From positions 1,516,979 to 1,580,978 of the forward strand of contig NZ_FOJG01000002.1 in the NCBI RefSeq assembly GCF_900110835.1: a stretch of DNA of 64,000 nucleotides, given 5' to 3'. Source of the DNA: Chitinophaga arvensicola (GTDB lineage: Bacteria > Bacteroidota > Bacteroidia > Chitinophagales > Chitinophagaceae). The notes under the pieces were generated by a model, which had not been told where the DNA came from, did not search any database, and saw nothing but the letters and a program-made list of their open reading frames with translations. This document shows positions 25,457 to 33,411 of the stretch, piece by piece. Positions within the stretch are counted from its first letter, which is position 1. The number at the start of each line of letters is the position of its first letter. The position numbers were made by a program, and so were the translations under genes.

Positions 25457-25492
25457 AAAAATATATAGCCCGTCTTACGGGCTATATATTTT
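25457..25492. terminator. terminator of the thioredoxin gene
   Basis: Stem AAAATATATAGCCCG/CGGGCTATATATTTT with loop TCTTA lies 20 bases beyond the thioredoxin stop. The symmetric ends would act in both directions. Confidence 0.75.
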
Positions 25493-25511
25493 AGGATTAA
25501 GACCCTTGGGG

Positions 25512-25934
25512 TCAGGCGTCCCTTTTATATTTTGGAGACAAAGGAAGCCCTGGTAGGGGCGGCATTTCATGTATGCTCCCTGATGATTTGAGGGATTCCT
25601 GGATCTTATTTGGTGATTCGAGGTATTCCTGGATTTCCTTGTCGAGTTTCTCTTTCGAAATGGAGCCAACATGTTTGTAAACAACCTGGCGATTTCTGAA
25701 GAACATGATCACAGGGATGCTGGTAACTCCATATCCTTTACTATACTCGGGGTTCTCGTCCACATCCAATTTACCCACAATTATCTTATCGGCATACTTA
25801 TCAGACAGCTCTTCAATAATTGGGGCCATTTCCCTACAAGGACCACACCATTGTGCCCAGAAGTCAACAACACAGAGTTTGTTAGAGGACAGCACTTCAT
25901 GAGAAAAGTTTGAATCTGTGAATCGTTTAGACAT
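25512..25934 (-). CDS. thioredoxin with proline-rich C-terminal tail
   Basis: This 140-residue cytoplasmic thioredoxin has the active site WCGPC (C30, C33) within VVDFWAQWCGPCREM, the helix-strand blocks VGKLDVDENPEYSKGYGVTS and the cis-Pro in TSIPVIMFF. Beyond the normal end at about residue 108 it has about 32 extra residues (IHEMPPLPGLPLSP), unusual for plain TrxA. As a dithiol reductase it may be an extra copy rather than the housekeeping one, because it sits as a lone gene in the tRNA-Lys array with its own terminator. Confidence 0.92.
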   Translation of the reverse strand: MSKRFTDSNFSHEVLSSNKLCVVDFWAQWCGPCREMAPIIEELSDKYADKIIVGKLDVDENPEYSKGYGVTSIPVIMFFRNRQVVYKHVGSISKEKLDKEIQEYLESPNKIQESLKSSGSIHEMPPLPGLPLSPKYKRDA

Positions 25935-26167
25935 ACATTGCTTTTTAAATTGTTATAAATGTAGCATTGATTCTTTATCATCATCAGTAGCATAAGCGGT
26001 ATAACAGCAAGACCTATATTTTGTTCGTTACAGGGATTATTCTTCTATAAACGCAGGATTGGTGGTGAGTGATGAATGAAGAAGTAGCAAAGCGGAAAAA
26101 CCGGTAAGATTTAACAATCATACAAACAAAAATGCTTATAAGTAGTAATGCCGGATAAGTTCAATTT

Positions 26168-26381
26168 TGATGTACGGTATGTGGTTATTGATCTCTATGG
26201 CTTCAGCAGATTTGCTGATAATGGCGCCAGCATCTTTATTGAATAACTTTGTAAACCAGTGAAAATCCATCACGAGGAAATCCAGTAACGGTGATCCGAA
26301 CACAGATAGCTACATTGCCTTCAAGATTCAAATTGTTGTAGCGGAGATGAAAAAGAATTGATAGTCTTGACTTACTTTGAT
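26168..26381 (-). pseudogene. decayed tyrosine integrase N-terminus (remnant A)
   Basis: On the minus strand this stretch lines up with the integrase start at 29328. IKVSQDYQFFF corresponds to MKVSQELSISF, and EAIEINNHIPYI corresponds to EAIEINKHILHL. The start codon has become ATC and the frame contains stops, so it is dead. It is the arm-binding N-terminal domain of a Bacteroidota tyrosine recombinase, and the catalytic domain is missing. The surrounding gap 25935-26652 holds this, an element-end repeat (26442-26475), two hairpins and the core at 26613. Confidence 0.65.
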
Positions 26382-26476
26382 AGTCTAGTAAAGTTTTAGG
26401 TCCGATTTAAAATTTTTTTTGGTCGCTTTTGTATCGGTTTGTAAGTCCTAATAATTTACTGATAAACGCTCCAGAA

Positions 26477-26513
26477 AAGGATACAGTAAGTATATTTTTT
26501 TACTGTATCCTTT
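26477..26513. terminator. hairpin between integrase remnant A and array joint 3
   Basis: Stem AAAGGATACAGTAA/TTACTGTATCCTTT. A hairpin of different sequence stands at the same relative place beside remnant B (29427-29466). Confidence 0.6.
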
Positions 26514-26556
26514 CAGATTTGTTTTTGTATGCTTTACCTTTTATTGGTAAAACAAA

Positions 26557-26630
26557 AAAGCCGCTTAAATCGGGTGATTTAAGCGGCTTTAATAACCTTT
26601 GATATGCCTGTTGTGATTCCTATGGTATTG
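26557..26630. repeat. array hairpin 3 plus tRNA-Lys-end-like core
   Basis: Hairpin AAAGCCGCTTAAATC/GATTTAAGCGGCTTT, then at 26613 GTGATTCCTATGGTATTG, a degenerate form of the core GTGATCCCTATGGTACAGAA. The GCCGC hairpin type is shared with joints at 27292 and 29521. Confidence 0.7.
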
Positions 26631-26652
26631 CCGAGAACAGGCAATAGCCATA

Positions 26653-27087
26653 TTACAATTTAGCTTTGGCATCGGCAAAAGCCTGCATAAAAGACATCAT
26701 TTTTTCATATGTAAATCCGTTTCTGCTATCTGCATAAGCTTCAGTTTTGCCATTAGTTATGATATTTAGTACATAATACGAAGTATCTATAAAAACGGCC
26801 TTACGACCGCTTTCATATTGTAAATTTAACGCCAGTACGGTATCTACAATCTTTACTCCCAGGGTACGTCGTTTAAAAAACCGCCGGTACTCTATTTCCA
26901 GCAGGGGGCCTGAAAGGCGCATGGCAACCGGATACTGGCATCCCATCCTGAACAGAACGATGTAGATTGCCAATATGACTCCTGGGATCCACACGCCTTG
27001 TAAAAAAAACATACCTGTAAAAAGTAGCAACCCACTGTTGAAAATCATATGTTCAAAGAAGGTATTGGCTGAAGTAAGTTCCATCAT
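26653..27087 (-). CDS. small membrane protein, unrecognised
   Basis: This 144-residue protein has two N-terminal membrane helices (about residues 15-30, FNSGLLLFTGMFFLQG, and 33-48, IPGVILAIYIVLFRMG). A cytoplasmic part with strands follows (LEIEYRRFFKRRTLGVKIVD; YYVLNIITNGKTEAYADS). I do not recognise the family. It is the only gene of its array module, lying directly between two hairpin/core joints. Its stop codon is 23 bases from the core at 26613. Confidence 0.65.
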   Translation of the reverse strand: MMELTSANTFFEHMIFNSGLLLFTGMFFLQGVWIPGVILAIYIVLFRMGCQYPVAMRLSGPLLEIEYRRFFKRRTLGVKIVDTVLALNLQYESGRKAVFIDTSYYVLNIITNGKTEAYADSRNGFTYEKMMSFMQAFADAKAKL

Positions 27088-27291
27088 CTCAACTTTATAA
27101 AATAGATATTATAACCAGACTTCGGCATCTGATACTCAAAATTACGCAAAGGGATATCCGTAAATATACCTAAATCAGACGATGAACCCATTTGCCATTT
27201 TATTACGTACGTTGAAATAAATTGACGCAAAAGATGCCTGATACAATCTTCTGAGAGCAAAACCCACTAGTACTCCGCAGGTGGATAGAGA

Positions 27292-27373
27292 AAAGCTGCC
27301 TAATCCTACAATTTATGCGGCTTTGATACTGTTTATTTTCTTTGTTGTGATCCCTCTTGGACAGAAATCAAGC
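27292..27373. repeat. array hairpin 4 plus tRNA-Lys-end-like core
   Basis: A degenerate hairpin (AAAAGCTGCCTAATC...ATTTATGCGGCTTT) is followed by TTGATACTGTTTATTTTC and the core GTGATCCCTCTTGGACAGAA at 27347. The whole block is a diverged copy of 29521-29604. The gap 27088-27513 holds nothing else I can name apart from the gene leader that is repeated at 32960-33068. Confidence 0.7.
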
Positions 27374-27513
27374 TACTTTATTCAAGGGATAAACGCATTG
27401 TTGTCATTAGCTAATTGTTATTGATTGGTTAATCTAATTTCCATAGGAAAAAAGATACGTATTAAAAATATACTCTACGGTTATTTGTTGATTGTTTATT
27501 AATAAATATTAAA

Positions 27514-27741
27514 ATGGAAGTTTACCAAAATCTAGGAGGTAATTCTGGCGTCTATGCTTTTCTATTTGACGACAACTCTATAACAGTTGAATTCAGTAAA
27601 GGCGGTATGTACCTTTACAATTATAGTCAGCCGGGTAGTGATCATGTAGAGCAAATGAAATCACTAGCCCTGAGTGGAAGCGGATTAAATAGTTATATTG
27701 GTAGGCATGTTAGAGATAATTATGCCGCCAAGCTAAAATAG
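27514..27741 (+). CDS. KTSC-domain-like small protein (intact copy)
   Basis: This 75-residue protein reads MEVYQNLGGNSGVYAFLFDD, then NSITVEFSKGGMYLYNYSQ and ends SYIGRHVRDNYAAKL. The order of strand, GG-x-Y-x-Y turn, helix and closing N-terminal-type helix fits the KTSC fold (about 60 residues, found alone or with lysyl-tRNA synthetase-type and nuclease domains; function unknown). It is the only gene of its module. A damaged copy with the same leader lies at 33069. The fold assignment is tentative. Confidence 0.65.
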   Translation: MEVYQNLGGNSGVYAFLFDDNSITVEFSKGGMYLYNYSQPGSDHVEQMKSLALSGSGLNSYIGRHVRDNYAAKLK

Positions 27742-27763
27742 CGTGTTAATTAAATATAGCATT

Positions 27764-27830
27764 AAAAAAGCGTGATACATTCTTTCGTATTGTATCACGC
27801 TTCATGATCCTTATGGGACCAAACTCGAAC
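27764..27830. repeat. array hairpin 5 plus tRNA-Lys-end-like core
   Basis: A 12-base stem AAGCGTGATACA/TGTATCACGCTT is followed at 27803 by CATGATCCTTATGGGACCAA and ACTCGAAC. This copy keeps GGGAC and CTCGAAC, closer to the true tRNA T-arm than most others. The hairpin is almost identical to that at 31478. Confidence 0.75.
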
Positions 27831-27948
27831 CTCTTCGCATCTGAACTCCTATCAATAAACAACTGCAATTCCACATAACTTTATTGAGTACATGTTTTTT
27901 TTGCTGATATAGTTACATCTTCTATTTCCATCACCCTTAATCACTTAT

Positions 27949-28569
27949 TTATAGTACGAACTCCAAAGCCTTATTTATCTCACAAATTTCATACGGGTCA
28001 TGCGAAAATTTATAAACCTTACCATTTAGGTCAATTCCAATAAAATCTCCATCGGGCAACTCCTTAACATGAAAATACTTTTCTCCATCCAACTCAACCT
28101 CATAGACGTTGTCAGGGTTAATTTTTTTTCTAGCCTCCTTACTTAATAAGTGGGAAATACGGTCATAATCATTAGCGCCAAATGGAATGCATGATAAATC
28201 TGAAACTTTATAATTGGAAACATCAAGGTTTACATTACTACTAACAAGAGTTGCATATCCAGCAACTGTACCCGCAAGCACATAGATATCTACATCAAGA
28301 TAAGATCTTGAAAGCTTGTCATATACTTTAGCACCCTTGAGGATATAACTCTTCTTATTCTCGTCTCTATACTTACCAATAACTTCTGGATTGTATCTAA
28401 AACCAACATAATTAGGAATCACCTTAGTATTAAATGATACACTTTTCAATATTCCATCTTTAATTTGCGATTTCAAGTAACTTAAATCGCTTGAGAGATC
28501 CGAAAAGATATTTAACAGCATTTGCTTTTCCCAATCTTCAACTTTCGATCTTTTAAACAAATTAAACAT
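27949..28569 (-). CDS. hypothetical protein, unrecognised
   Basis: This 206-residue soluble protein has a basic helical start (MFNLFKRSKVEDWEKQML), a strand-rich middle (IDVYVLAGTVAGYATL-like segment) and an acidic strand-turn end (YFHVKELPDGDFIGIDLNGK, PYEICEINKALEFVL). The last part resembles the ends of SMI1/KNR4-like immunity proteins, but the central motifs of that family are not clear. It is the only intact gene of its array module. No function is assigned. Confidence 0.7.
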   Translation of the reverse strand: MFNLFKRSKVEDWEKQMLLNIFSDLSSDLSYLKSQIKDGILKSVSFNTKVIPNYVGFRYNPEVIGKYRDENKKSYILKGAKVYDKLSRSYLDVDIYVLAGTVAGYATLVSSNVNLDVSNYKVSDLSCIPFGANDYDRISHLLSKEARKKINPDNVYEVELDGEKYFHVKELPDGDFIGIDLNGKVYKFSHDPYEICEINKALEFVL

Positions 28570-28744
28570 AGTTAATCAAGTTTTGTAAACCAATTATGCC
28601 TTTTGCACAATTCAACTTCCGGCTTAAGTCAAGTCCTAAAAAATCGAAATCTATATGGGTCAGTTATTGTATGTTGTAATGTATTTAATTTCCACACATT
28701 GAAACGATTATTTACAAGCCAGTTAAGTAACTTATACGCCCTTT

Positions 28745-28996
28745 TTAATTTCCAACTGTAGCGTCTTCTTCAGTTTGAGTTAATGCAGGCCGGCCAGTAG
28801 TGGTAGCAATGGAGGCAACCAGCCCTTCCAATCCTAATGTTGCCAGCCTCGTTAGCACCGGTTCAATATAGCCCGTCACAAATATAAAAGATTTATGGTG
28901 TCGTCCTAATTCATCTCTAAATACCTGAGAAGTCTGGGAGTAAGGCTCATTTACTCTCTGTGAGGCCAGAGTTCCCTCAGTCGATGACCTGTATCA
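28745..28996 (-). pseudogene. open frame without start, gene tail of unknown family
   Basis: A stop-to-stop frame of about 80 codons has no ATG. It reads FRDELGRHHKSFIFVTGYIE, then TRLATLGLEGLVASIATTTG, and ends GN-stop at 28745. Composition and length suggest the C-terminus of a decayed gene inside the integrase-bearing module. The family is not recognised. The rest of 28570-29028 shows nothing else. Confidence 0.4.
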
Positions 28997-29028
28997 GTGT
29001 CTTTCTTTCGATATGAATGCCTTAATAG

Positions 29029-29328
29029 GTATTCTTTAGCATTATTAGAGTAATGGTCGGTCCTTACGCGCCTTCAGCAGGTTATAATGCAGAATCAGCC
29101 CTCCCCTTAAATGAAGAATATGTTTGTTGATCTCTATAGCCTCCATCGATTGCCGGCAACTTCGGCCGCTTTATTATTGAACCGCGCCGGTTCTACCTGG
29201 TACCCCAGTGAAAAATCATCACGTTGTCCATCGATGGTAATCCGCAGCATAATAGTTGCTTTGCTGTCGGGGTTATTGTTGTCCTTCCTTAACCAGAATG
29301 AAATTGATAATTCTTGACTGACTTTCAT
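29029..29328 (-). pseudogene. truncated, frameshifted tyrosine integrase (remnant B)
   Basis: The frame opens with ATG at 29328: MKVSQELSISFWLRKDN, then ATIMLRITIDGQRDDFSLGY and QVEPARFNNKAAEV. This is the arm-binding N-terminal domain of Bacteroidota tyrosine site-specific integrases. After RWR it must change frame to continue as EAIEINKHILHLRGGLILHY and LLKARKD, which is the expected helix of the family. The SAM-like and catalytic domains are gone. Remnant A at 26381 is a second, more decayed copy. Confidence 0.75.
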
Positions 29329-29366
29329 CTTGTTTGTGGGTTTAGGTTAACGCTTGTGGTTTTGTT

Positions 29367-29420
29367 TGGTGTTAATTGTTTTGGTTTGAGGTCCTAAAAC
29401 CCTGATCAGTGAAGCATTAC
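29367..29420 (+). repeat. element-end repeat copy 3, beside integrase remnant B
   Basis: Contains GGTTTGAGGTCCTAAAACC and CTGATCAGTGAAGCATTAC. It matches 21540-21588 closely and 26442-26475 loosely. It lies about 40 bases from the integrase start, on its promoter/att side. Confidence 0.65.
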
Positions 29421-29426
29421 AGAGAG

Positions 29427-29466
29427 AAAGGTTACACTAAAATTAAGTATTGCCAGTGTAACCTTT
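29427..29466. terminator. hairpin between integrase remnant B and array joint 6
   Basis: Stem AAAGGTTACACT/AGTGTAACCTTT with a T run. It is positioned like the hairpin at 26477-26513 near remnant A. Confidence 0.6.
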
Positions 29467-29520
29467 TATGTTACCATTCACCTTCGTTTTGAATGATAAA
29501 CCTTTATATCCCAAAAACAG

Positions 29521-29604
29521 GAAAGCCGCGTAAATCCTACGATTTATGTGGCTTTGATACTGTTTGTTTTCTTTGTTGTGATCCCTATGGTACAGAAATC
29601 GAAC
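29521..29604. repeat. array hairpin 6 plus tRNA-Lys-end-like core
   Basis: Hairpin GAAAGCCGCGTAAATC...GATTTATGTGGCTTT, then the core GTGATCCCTATGGTACAGAA + ATCGAAC at 29578-29604. About 50 bases after the core match 33349-33400, the left end of the intact AlbA_2 module. Confidence 0.75.
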
Positions 29605-29654
29605 TTATTATTTTTTGACTTGAAAGCTTTACATACGTTATAATACTAATATTA

Positions 29655-29952
29655 CAATACCTTTTATGGCCCCATTCCTGCACTCTTGCCCCTTTATGGC
29701 CCCTTTGGCCCCTTTATGGCCCGTATTACCTTAGCATTTCAAAAATATATGAAGTTCCTTTTCCTGTAGTGCCTATTTTCCGTAATAATCTCCTTTCCAT
29801 CATTTCTTGCAAATCTCTACACCAACGATATGACTGTTGTCATCTACGCCTATAAATATTCGACCACCTTGCGCATTAGCAAAACCATATACCCATTTCA
29901 AATACTCATCTCTCCAGGATTGCTTGTACTCTATATTGTGCTGTTCTGGCAT
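29655..29952 (-). pseudogene. internally deleted AlbA_2 ATPase gene
   Basis: From ATG 29952 the frame reads MPEQHNIEYKQSWRDEYLKW and VYGFANAQGGRIFIGVDDN, nearly identical to the start of the intact gene at 34773, and stops at 29800 after 50 codons. The DNA beyond resembles the other gene's extreme C-terminus, including the run of GGCCCCTTTATGG units that matches the GNKGAKSAAKGQ-type tail. Roughly 1.2 kb of the middle is missing. The module keeps its own left core and right hairpin, so it is a shortened copy of the 33.3-35.0 kb module. Confidence 0.7.
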
Positions 29953-30139
29953 ATTTTGCGGTATTAAAGATCTATATCCTAAAAAATTATTACCAAGCCC
30001 AAACCCTATATTCTGCTCACTTGTGAAACAATTTGTATTAACAAATATTACAACCTTATGGGACTCGAATCCAGATCTCCCTGAAAATAAACCATTTAAT
30101 TTTTGTTGAAAACTGATACAAAAATTATCGAACGTAAAA

Positions 30140-30207
30140 AAGCCTTCAAATCTTGCGACTTGAAGGCTTATCTTATTTTCGTGATCCCCTTGGTACAGAA
30201 ATCGAAC
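30140..30207. repeat. array hairpin 7 plus tRNA-Lys-end-like core
   Basis: Hairpin AAGCCTTCAA/TTGAAGGCTT is the same as the true terminator beside the intact tRNA-Lys (34961-34990). It is followed by TTATTTTCGTGATCCCCTTGG, identical there too, and then diverges to TACAGAAATCGAAC. About 190 bases to its left (30003-30194) match 34821-35014. The rest of 29953-30449 holds no gene. Confidence 0.8.
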
Positions 30208-30449
30208 TTTCTTCTATGCTATATGCAGGCATTGCTGTCTCTAAGCCCTTAAATCCAGCGCCGATAAACCGATAAACCTATTCTTAATCCAATATAAAAC
30301 CTCCCATTTTAATATGCCAAATTGTTATCAGATGGTTAATCCATTCTTATTCTGTTGATTGATTCATTTCTATATGAATGTTCTTTTAACTTATGTACCC
30401 GATGGTAAAGCTATAATGACCATTGTTCAAGGATAATAACAAATAATCT

Positions 30450-31460
30450 ATGAATGAAAAAGATTACAAAGATTGGCTATTAGAAATAAAGCACAAAGTA
30501 AGACAAGCTCAACTAAAGGCGGTGGCCAATTTCAATATTGCTTTGATTGAGCTTTATTGGGAACTAGGAAAAGAAATTGTCTTACGGCAAACCGAATCAA
30601 AATGGGGGGATAACTTTCTGGAACAACTCTCCATTGATCTGAAGAGGGGGTTCCCGGAAATAAACGGCTTCTCACGGAGAAATTTATATACAATCCGGCA
30701 GTGGTACCTCTTCTTTTCACAAGAATTTGAATTTGTGCCACAACCTGTGGCACAATTACCCTGGTCTTATCAGCGACTCCTGATTTCAAAAATAAAAGAA
30801 CTCAAAATAGCCGTCCAGTATGCGAAAGCGACCCATAAAAATGGTTGGTCAAGGACGCAACTTGAGATTAACATTAAAAGCAATTATCATTTAAGACAAG
30901 GAAAAGCGGATCACAACTTCGAATCAACCCTACCCAAGCCGCAATCTGATCTTGCAGCTGAAAGTATTAAAGATCCCTACCATTTTGATTTCCTCGGATT
31001 AGAAGAGAATGCCCAGGAACGAGAAATTGAGCTTGCCCTTACACAGAAAATAACTCATTTTATGCTGGAACTTGGGAAGGGTTTTGCCTTTGTCGGCCGT
31101 CAATATAAATTAGAAATCAGTGAGTCAGACTATTTCCTGGATTTATTATTCTACCACTTACATCTTCGTTGTTTTGTAGTCATAGAATTAAAGGCTGGAA
31201 AATTTCAGCCAGAATATGCAGGTAAATTGAACTTCTACTTATCCGCAGTGGATAGCCAGTTAAAACATGCTACTGATAGTCCCTCAATTGGAATGATACT
31301 ATGCAGAATGAAAGATAAAATAGAAGTGGAATATGCGCTGCGCGATTTGAATAAACCTATAGGTATAAGTTCCTTTGAACTCTCTGAAATTATACCAGAC
31401 AGCTTGAAAACTCAACTACCTACCGTTGAAGAGATGGAAAGAGAATTAATAGACGGGTAA
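30450..31460 (+). CDS. YhcG/DUF1016-type PDDEXK nuclease-domain protein
   Basis: This 336-residue protein has an N-terminal DUF1016 helical domain (IALIELYWELGKEIVLRQ, FPEINGFSRRNLYTIRQWY) and a C-terminal PDDEXK nuclease fold with D231, E246 and K248 (DYFLDLLFYH...FVVIELKAGKF). Relatives are found with restriction-modification and other defence genes and are thought to cut or process DNA. The catalytic set is intact. It is the single gene of its array module, next to an ATPase module. Confidence 0.9.
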   Translation: MNEKDYKDWLLEIKHKVRQAQLKAVANFNIALIELYWELGKEIVLRQTESKWGDNFLEQLSIDLKRGFPEINGFSRRNLYTIRQWYLFFSQEFEFVPQPVAQLPWSYQRLLISKIKELKIAVQYAKATHKNGWSRTQLEINIKSNYHLRQGKADHNFESTLPKPQSDLAAESIKDPYHFDFLGLEENAQEREIELALTQKITHFMLELGKGFAFVGRQYKLEISESDYFLDLLFYHLHLRCFVVIELKAGKFQPEYAGKLNFYLSAVDSQLKHATDSPSIGMILCRMKDKIEVEYALRDLNKPIGISSFELSEIIPDSLKTQLPTVEEMERELIDG

Positions 31461-31477
31461 AAAAGGTATTCAAAAAA

Positions 31478-31540
31478 AAGCGTGATACATTCTTTCGAAT
31501 TGTATCACGCTTCGTGATCCCTGTGGTACAAAACTCGAAC
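31478..31540. repeat. array hairpin 8 plus tRNA-Lys-end-like core
   Basis: Hairpin AAGCGTGATACA/TGTATCACGCTT, nearly identical to joint 5, is followed by GTGATCCCTGTGGTACAAAA + CTCGAAC at 31514-31540. It sits 17 bases after the nuclease gene stop and serves as its terminator. Confidence 0.75.
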
Positions 31541-31601
31541 TTTCTACATTCTGATCTGTATGTATTGAGCATATATAATGATTTATAAATAAAGTCAAAG
31601 C

Positions 31602-32687
31602 TCACTTTTTATGCTGCTGGATTGCTCTCATGTCAAACCACTCTTCAAAGCAAATATCTTTTTCTGATTCACGCTTCCATTTCCTATCACTCATTTTATA
31701 GTAAGTGTACATACAGAAATCACTAGCATATTTGAAAGTATCTCTTATATTATGTGAAAGCCTATTGAATAATACAATAAATGCCTTCTCACTCAAGGGA
31801 ATGTAGAAACTATCATTATGTGAGCAGTATTTAATTCGACTATGGTAAATGGATCTAGCACAATGCGTATTTACTTCCTTTATTTCAATTGGATCATGTA
31901 AAAATCCTTTCAGCCGAGCTGATGAAGCAATATTTCCTACAATTCCGGATGCGCCACAAAGAACCCAACGAATACCCGAAATATTGAATAGTGAATCTCT
32001 CAATTCCTCAATATTTTTCTTTGCAGAGTCAGACGTCCCTATTATTTCCAAATTATCTATTGTACAAACAACTCCACCACCAGGCTTAGCAGGAAAAATT
32101 TCCTGCAGCCAATTTTTAATTTTATGTCTAAATCCGCTTTTCTCAAACCCTTTAGAGCTATTGATAGCCTCTGTAAAGCCCATCCCAACAGGACCTAATG
32201 TAGCTTGAAAGCTAGAAATCATTGGAGAATTTAACCACTTATCAATGGATGTTGAATCATCAGGAATCTCGAATCCAAGATCTTCCAAATCTTTAGCTCT
32301 TTTCAAAAGTGTTTGAGCTATTTCCGTCAACACTTCATCAATAAAATCCTCTATCTTTTTTGAAGGATCAATCTGAAAATTTCTGTAGCAAGGAATAAAC
32401 AGACGCTTTCGCTTTCGCTCTTTTTCATTCTTTTCATCTTCTTCCTTGTACCATTTATAGTAGTTCTCATAACATTTATACAATGCTACGTTTATCAGAC
32501 TAGTTTTACCAACTCCGTTAGGTCCCTCAACGGTTACGAGAGAAGGTGTATTAAATAGGTTGGCATTAAACATTTCGATTTCGTCAGTGCGCCCTATAAG
32601 CAATTTAGTCCCATCTTCGTTTGGCTCAAGCGGCGAAGTCTTAAATGGATTCTCATCAATACCCCAATCTTTGAACAATTCCATCAC
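31602..32687 (-). CDS. AAA/STAND-like P-loop ATPase
   Basis: This 361-residue protein begins with the ORC/AAA pattern (LFKDWGIDENPFKTSPL, LLIGRTDEIEMF). It has Walker A GPNGVGKTS at 55-63, Walker B VVCTIDNLE and a sensor-like WVLCGASG. A basic helical insert (EKNEKERKRKRLF) follows the P-loop. No effector domain is fused. Lone ATPases of this kind occur with defence systems and plasmid maintenance loci. It faces the nuclease gene convergently across joint 8, so a partnership is possible but each has its own module. Confidence 0.8.
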   Translation of the reverse strand: MMELFKDWGIDENPFKTSPLEPNEDGTKLLIGRTDEIEMFNANLFNTPSLVTVEGPNGVGKTSLINVALYKCYENYYKWYKEEDEKNEKERKRKRLFIPCYRNFQIDPSKKIEDFIDEVLTEIAQTLLKRAKDLEDLGFEIPDDSTSIDKWLNSPMISSFQATLGPVGMGFTEAINSSKGFEKSGFRHKIKNWLQEIFPAKPGGGVVCTIDNLEIIGTSDSAKKNIEELRDSLFNISGIRWVLCGASGIVGNIASSARLKGFLHDPIEIKEVNTHCARSIYHSRIKYCSHNDSFYIPLSEKAFIVLFNRLSHNIRDTFKYASDFCMYTYYKMSDRKWKRESEKDICFEEWFDMRAIQQHKK

Positions 32688-32863
32688 ATGATATTTAATT
32701 CATAACTACGAGAAATTAATACTCAAGTAAAAACTAATTAAATCCTAGAGGTCACTATAGACTAAGCCCGTAGCTAAATTTAGTAAATAAATCATTCTTT
32801 CATTGTTATTTTCAGAGTAACCAGTGTCTTCCTTATAAAAGATCAATCATTTGTTGAAAAAAT

Positions 32864-32926
32864 AAAAAGCGTGGCACTTACTTCGAATTGTATTATTTTC
32901 CGTGATCTCCTGAAACAGAGAATCTC
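32864..32926. repeat. array hairpin 9 plus tRNA-Lys-end-like core (weak)
   Basis: A decayed GCGTG hairpin (AAAAAGCGTGGCAC...ATTATTTTC) is followed by GTGATCTCCTGAAACAGAGA at 32902. The order hairpin-then-core is kept. The gap 32688-33068 holds only this and the leader of the KTSC-like copy. Confidence 0.55.
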
Positions 32927-33068
32927 TAACTATCTTATTTATCATGTATTGAAAATATGAATCTTGAATAATTGTTATTAATTAGTTAATCTAACTCTTA
33001 TATGATAGGACACACAGTGAAATTATGTTCCTCCGTTATTTGTTGATTATTCATCAATAAATAAGAAT

Positions 33069-33245
33069 ATGGAAATTTGCCAAAATCTAGGTCGCGATTC
33101 CGGTGTTTCTGCCTTTCTGATCGACGACAACTCTATAACCGTTGAGTTCAGTGATCTAGAACAAATGAAAATCTTAGCTTTAAGTGGAAAAGAGCTAAAT
33201 GGCTTTATGGTAGGCATATCAAGAAAAGATTTGCTGCCAAATTAA
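33069..33245 (+). pseudogene. damaged second copy of the KTSC-like gene
   Basis: This 58-codon frame reads MEICQNLGRDSGVSAFLIDD, NSITVEFS and then DLEQMKILALSG. Compared with 27514 it has lost about 16 codons spanning the GGMYLYNY turn and has a frameshift near the end (SRKDLLPN). About 100 bases of leader (32960-33068) also match the other copy's leader (27411-27513). It was therefore copied or acquired as a unit and then decayed. Confidence 0.7.
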
Positions 33246-33281
33246 GGTAGACTACTTATATCATACTAAAGTTAGAAAAAT

Positions 33282-33351
33282 AAAAAAGCGTGATAAATTA
33301 TTTGGAATTGTAGCACGCTCCTTCCTGATCGATATGGTACAGAAATCGAAC
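33282..33351. repeat. array hairpin 10 plus tRNA-Lys-end-like core
   Basis: Hairpin AAAGCGTGATAAATT...AATTGTAGCACGCT, then CTGATCGATATGGTACAGAA + ATCGAAC at 33325-33351, with the same TACAGAAATCGAAC ending as joints 6 and 7. Confidence 0.7.
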
Positions 33352-33411
33352 TTATTAATTTTTTGCGTTGGAAGCCCTATACACATTATAACAATAAATA
33401 CTAAGATTCAT

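Noticed and set aside
29837..30109. 90-codon plus-strand frame rich in Cys and Pro
   Set aside because: It is the antisense of the AlbA_2 gene remnant and its upstream repeat. A similar frame is antisense to the intact gene at 34652.
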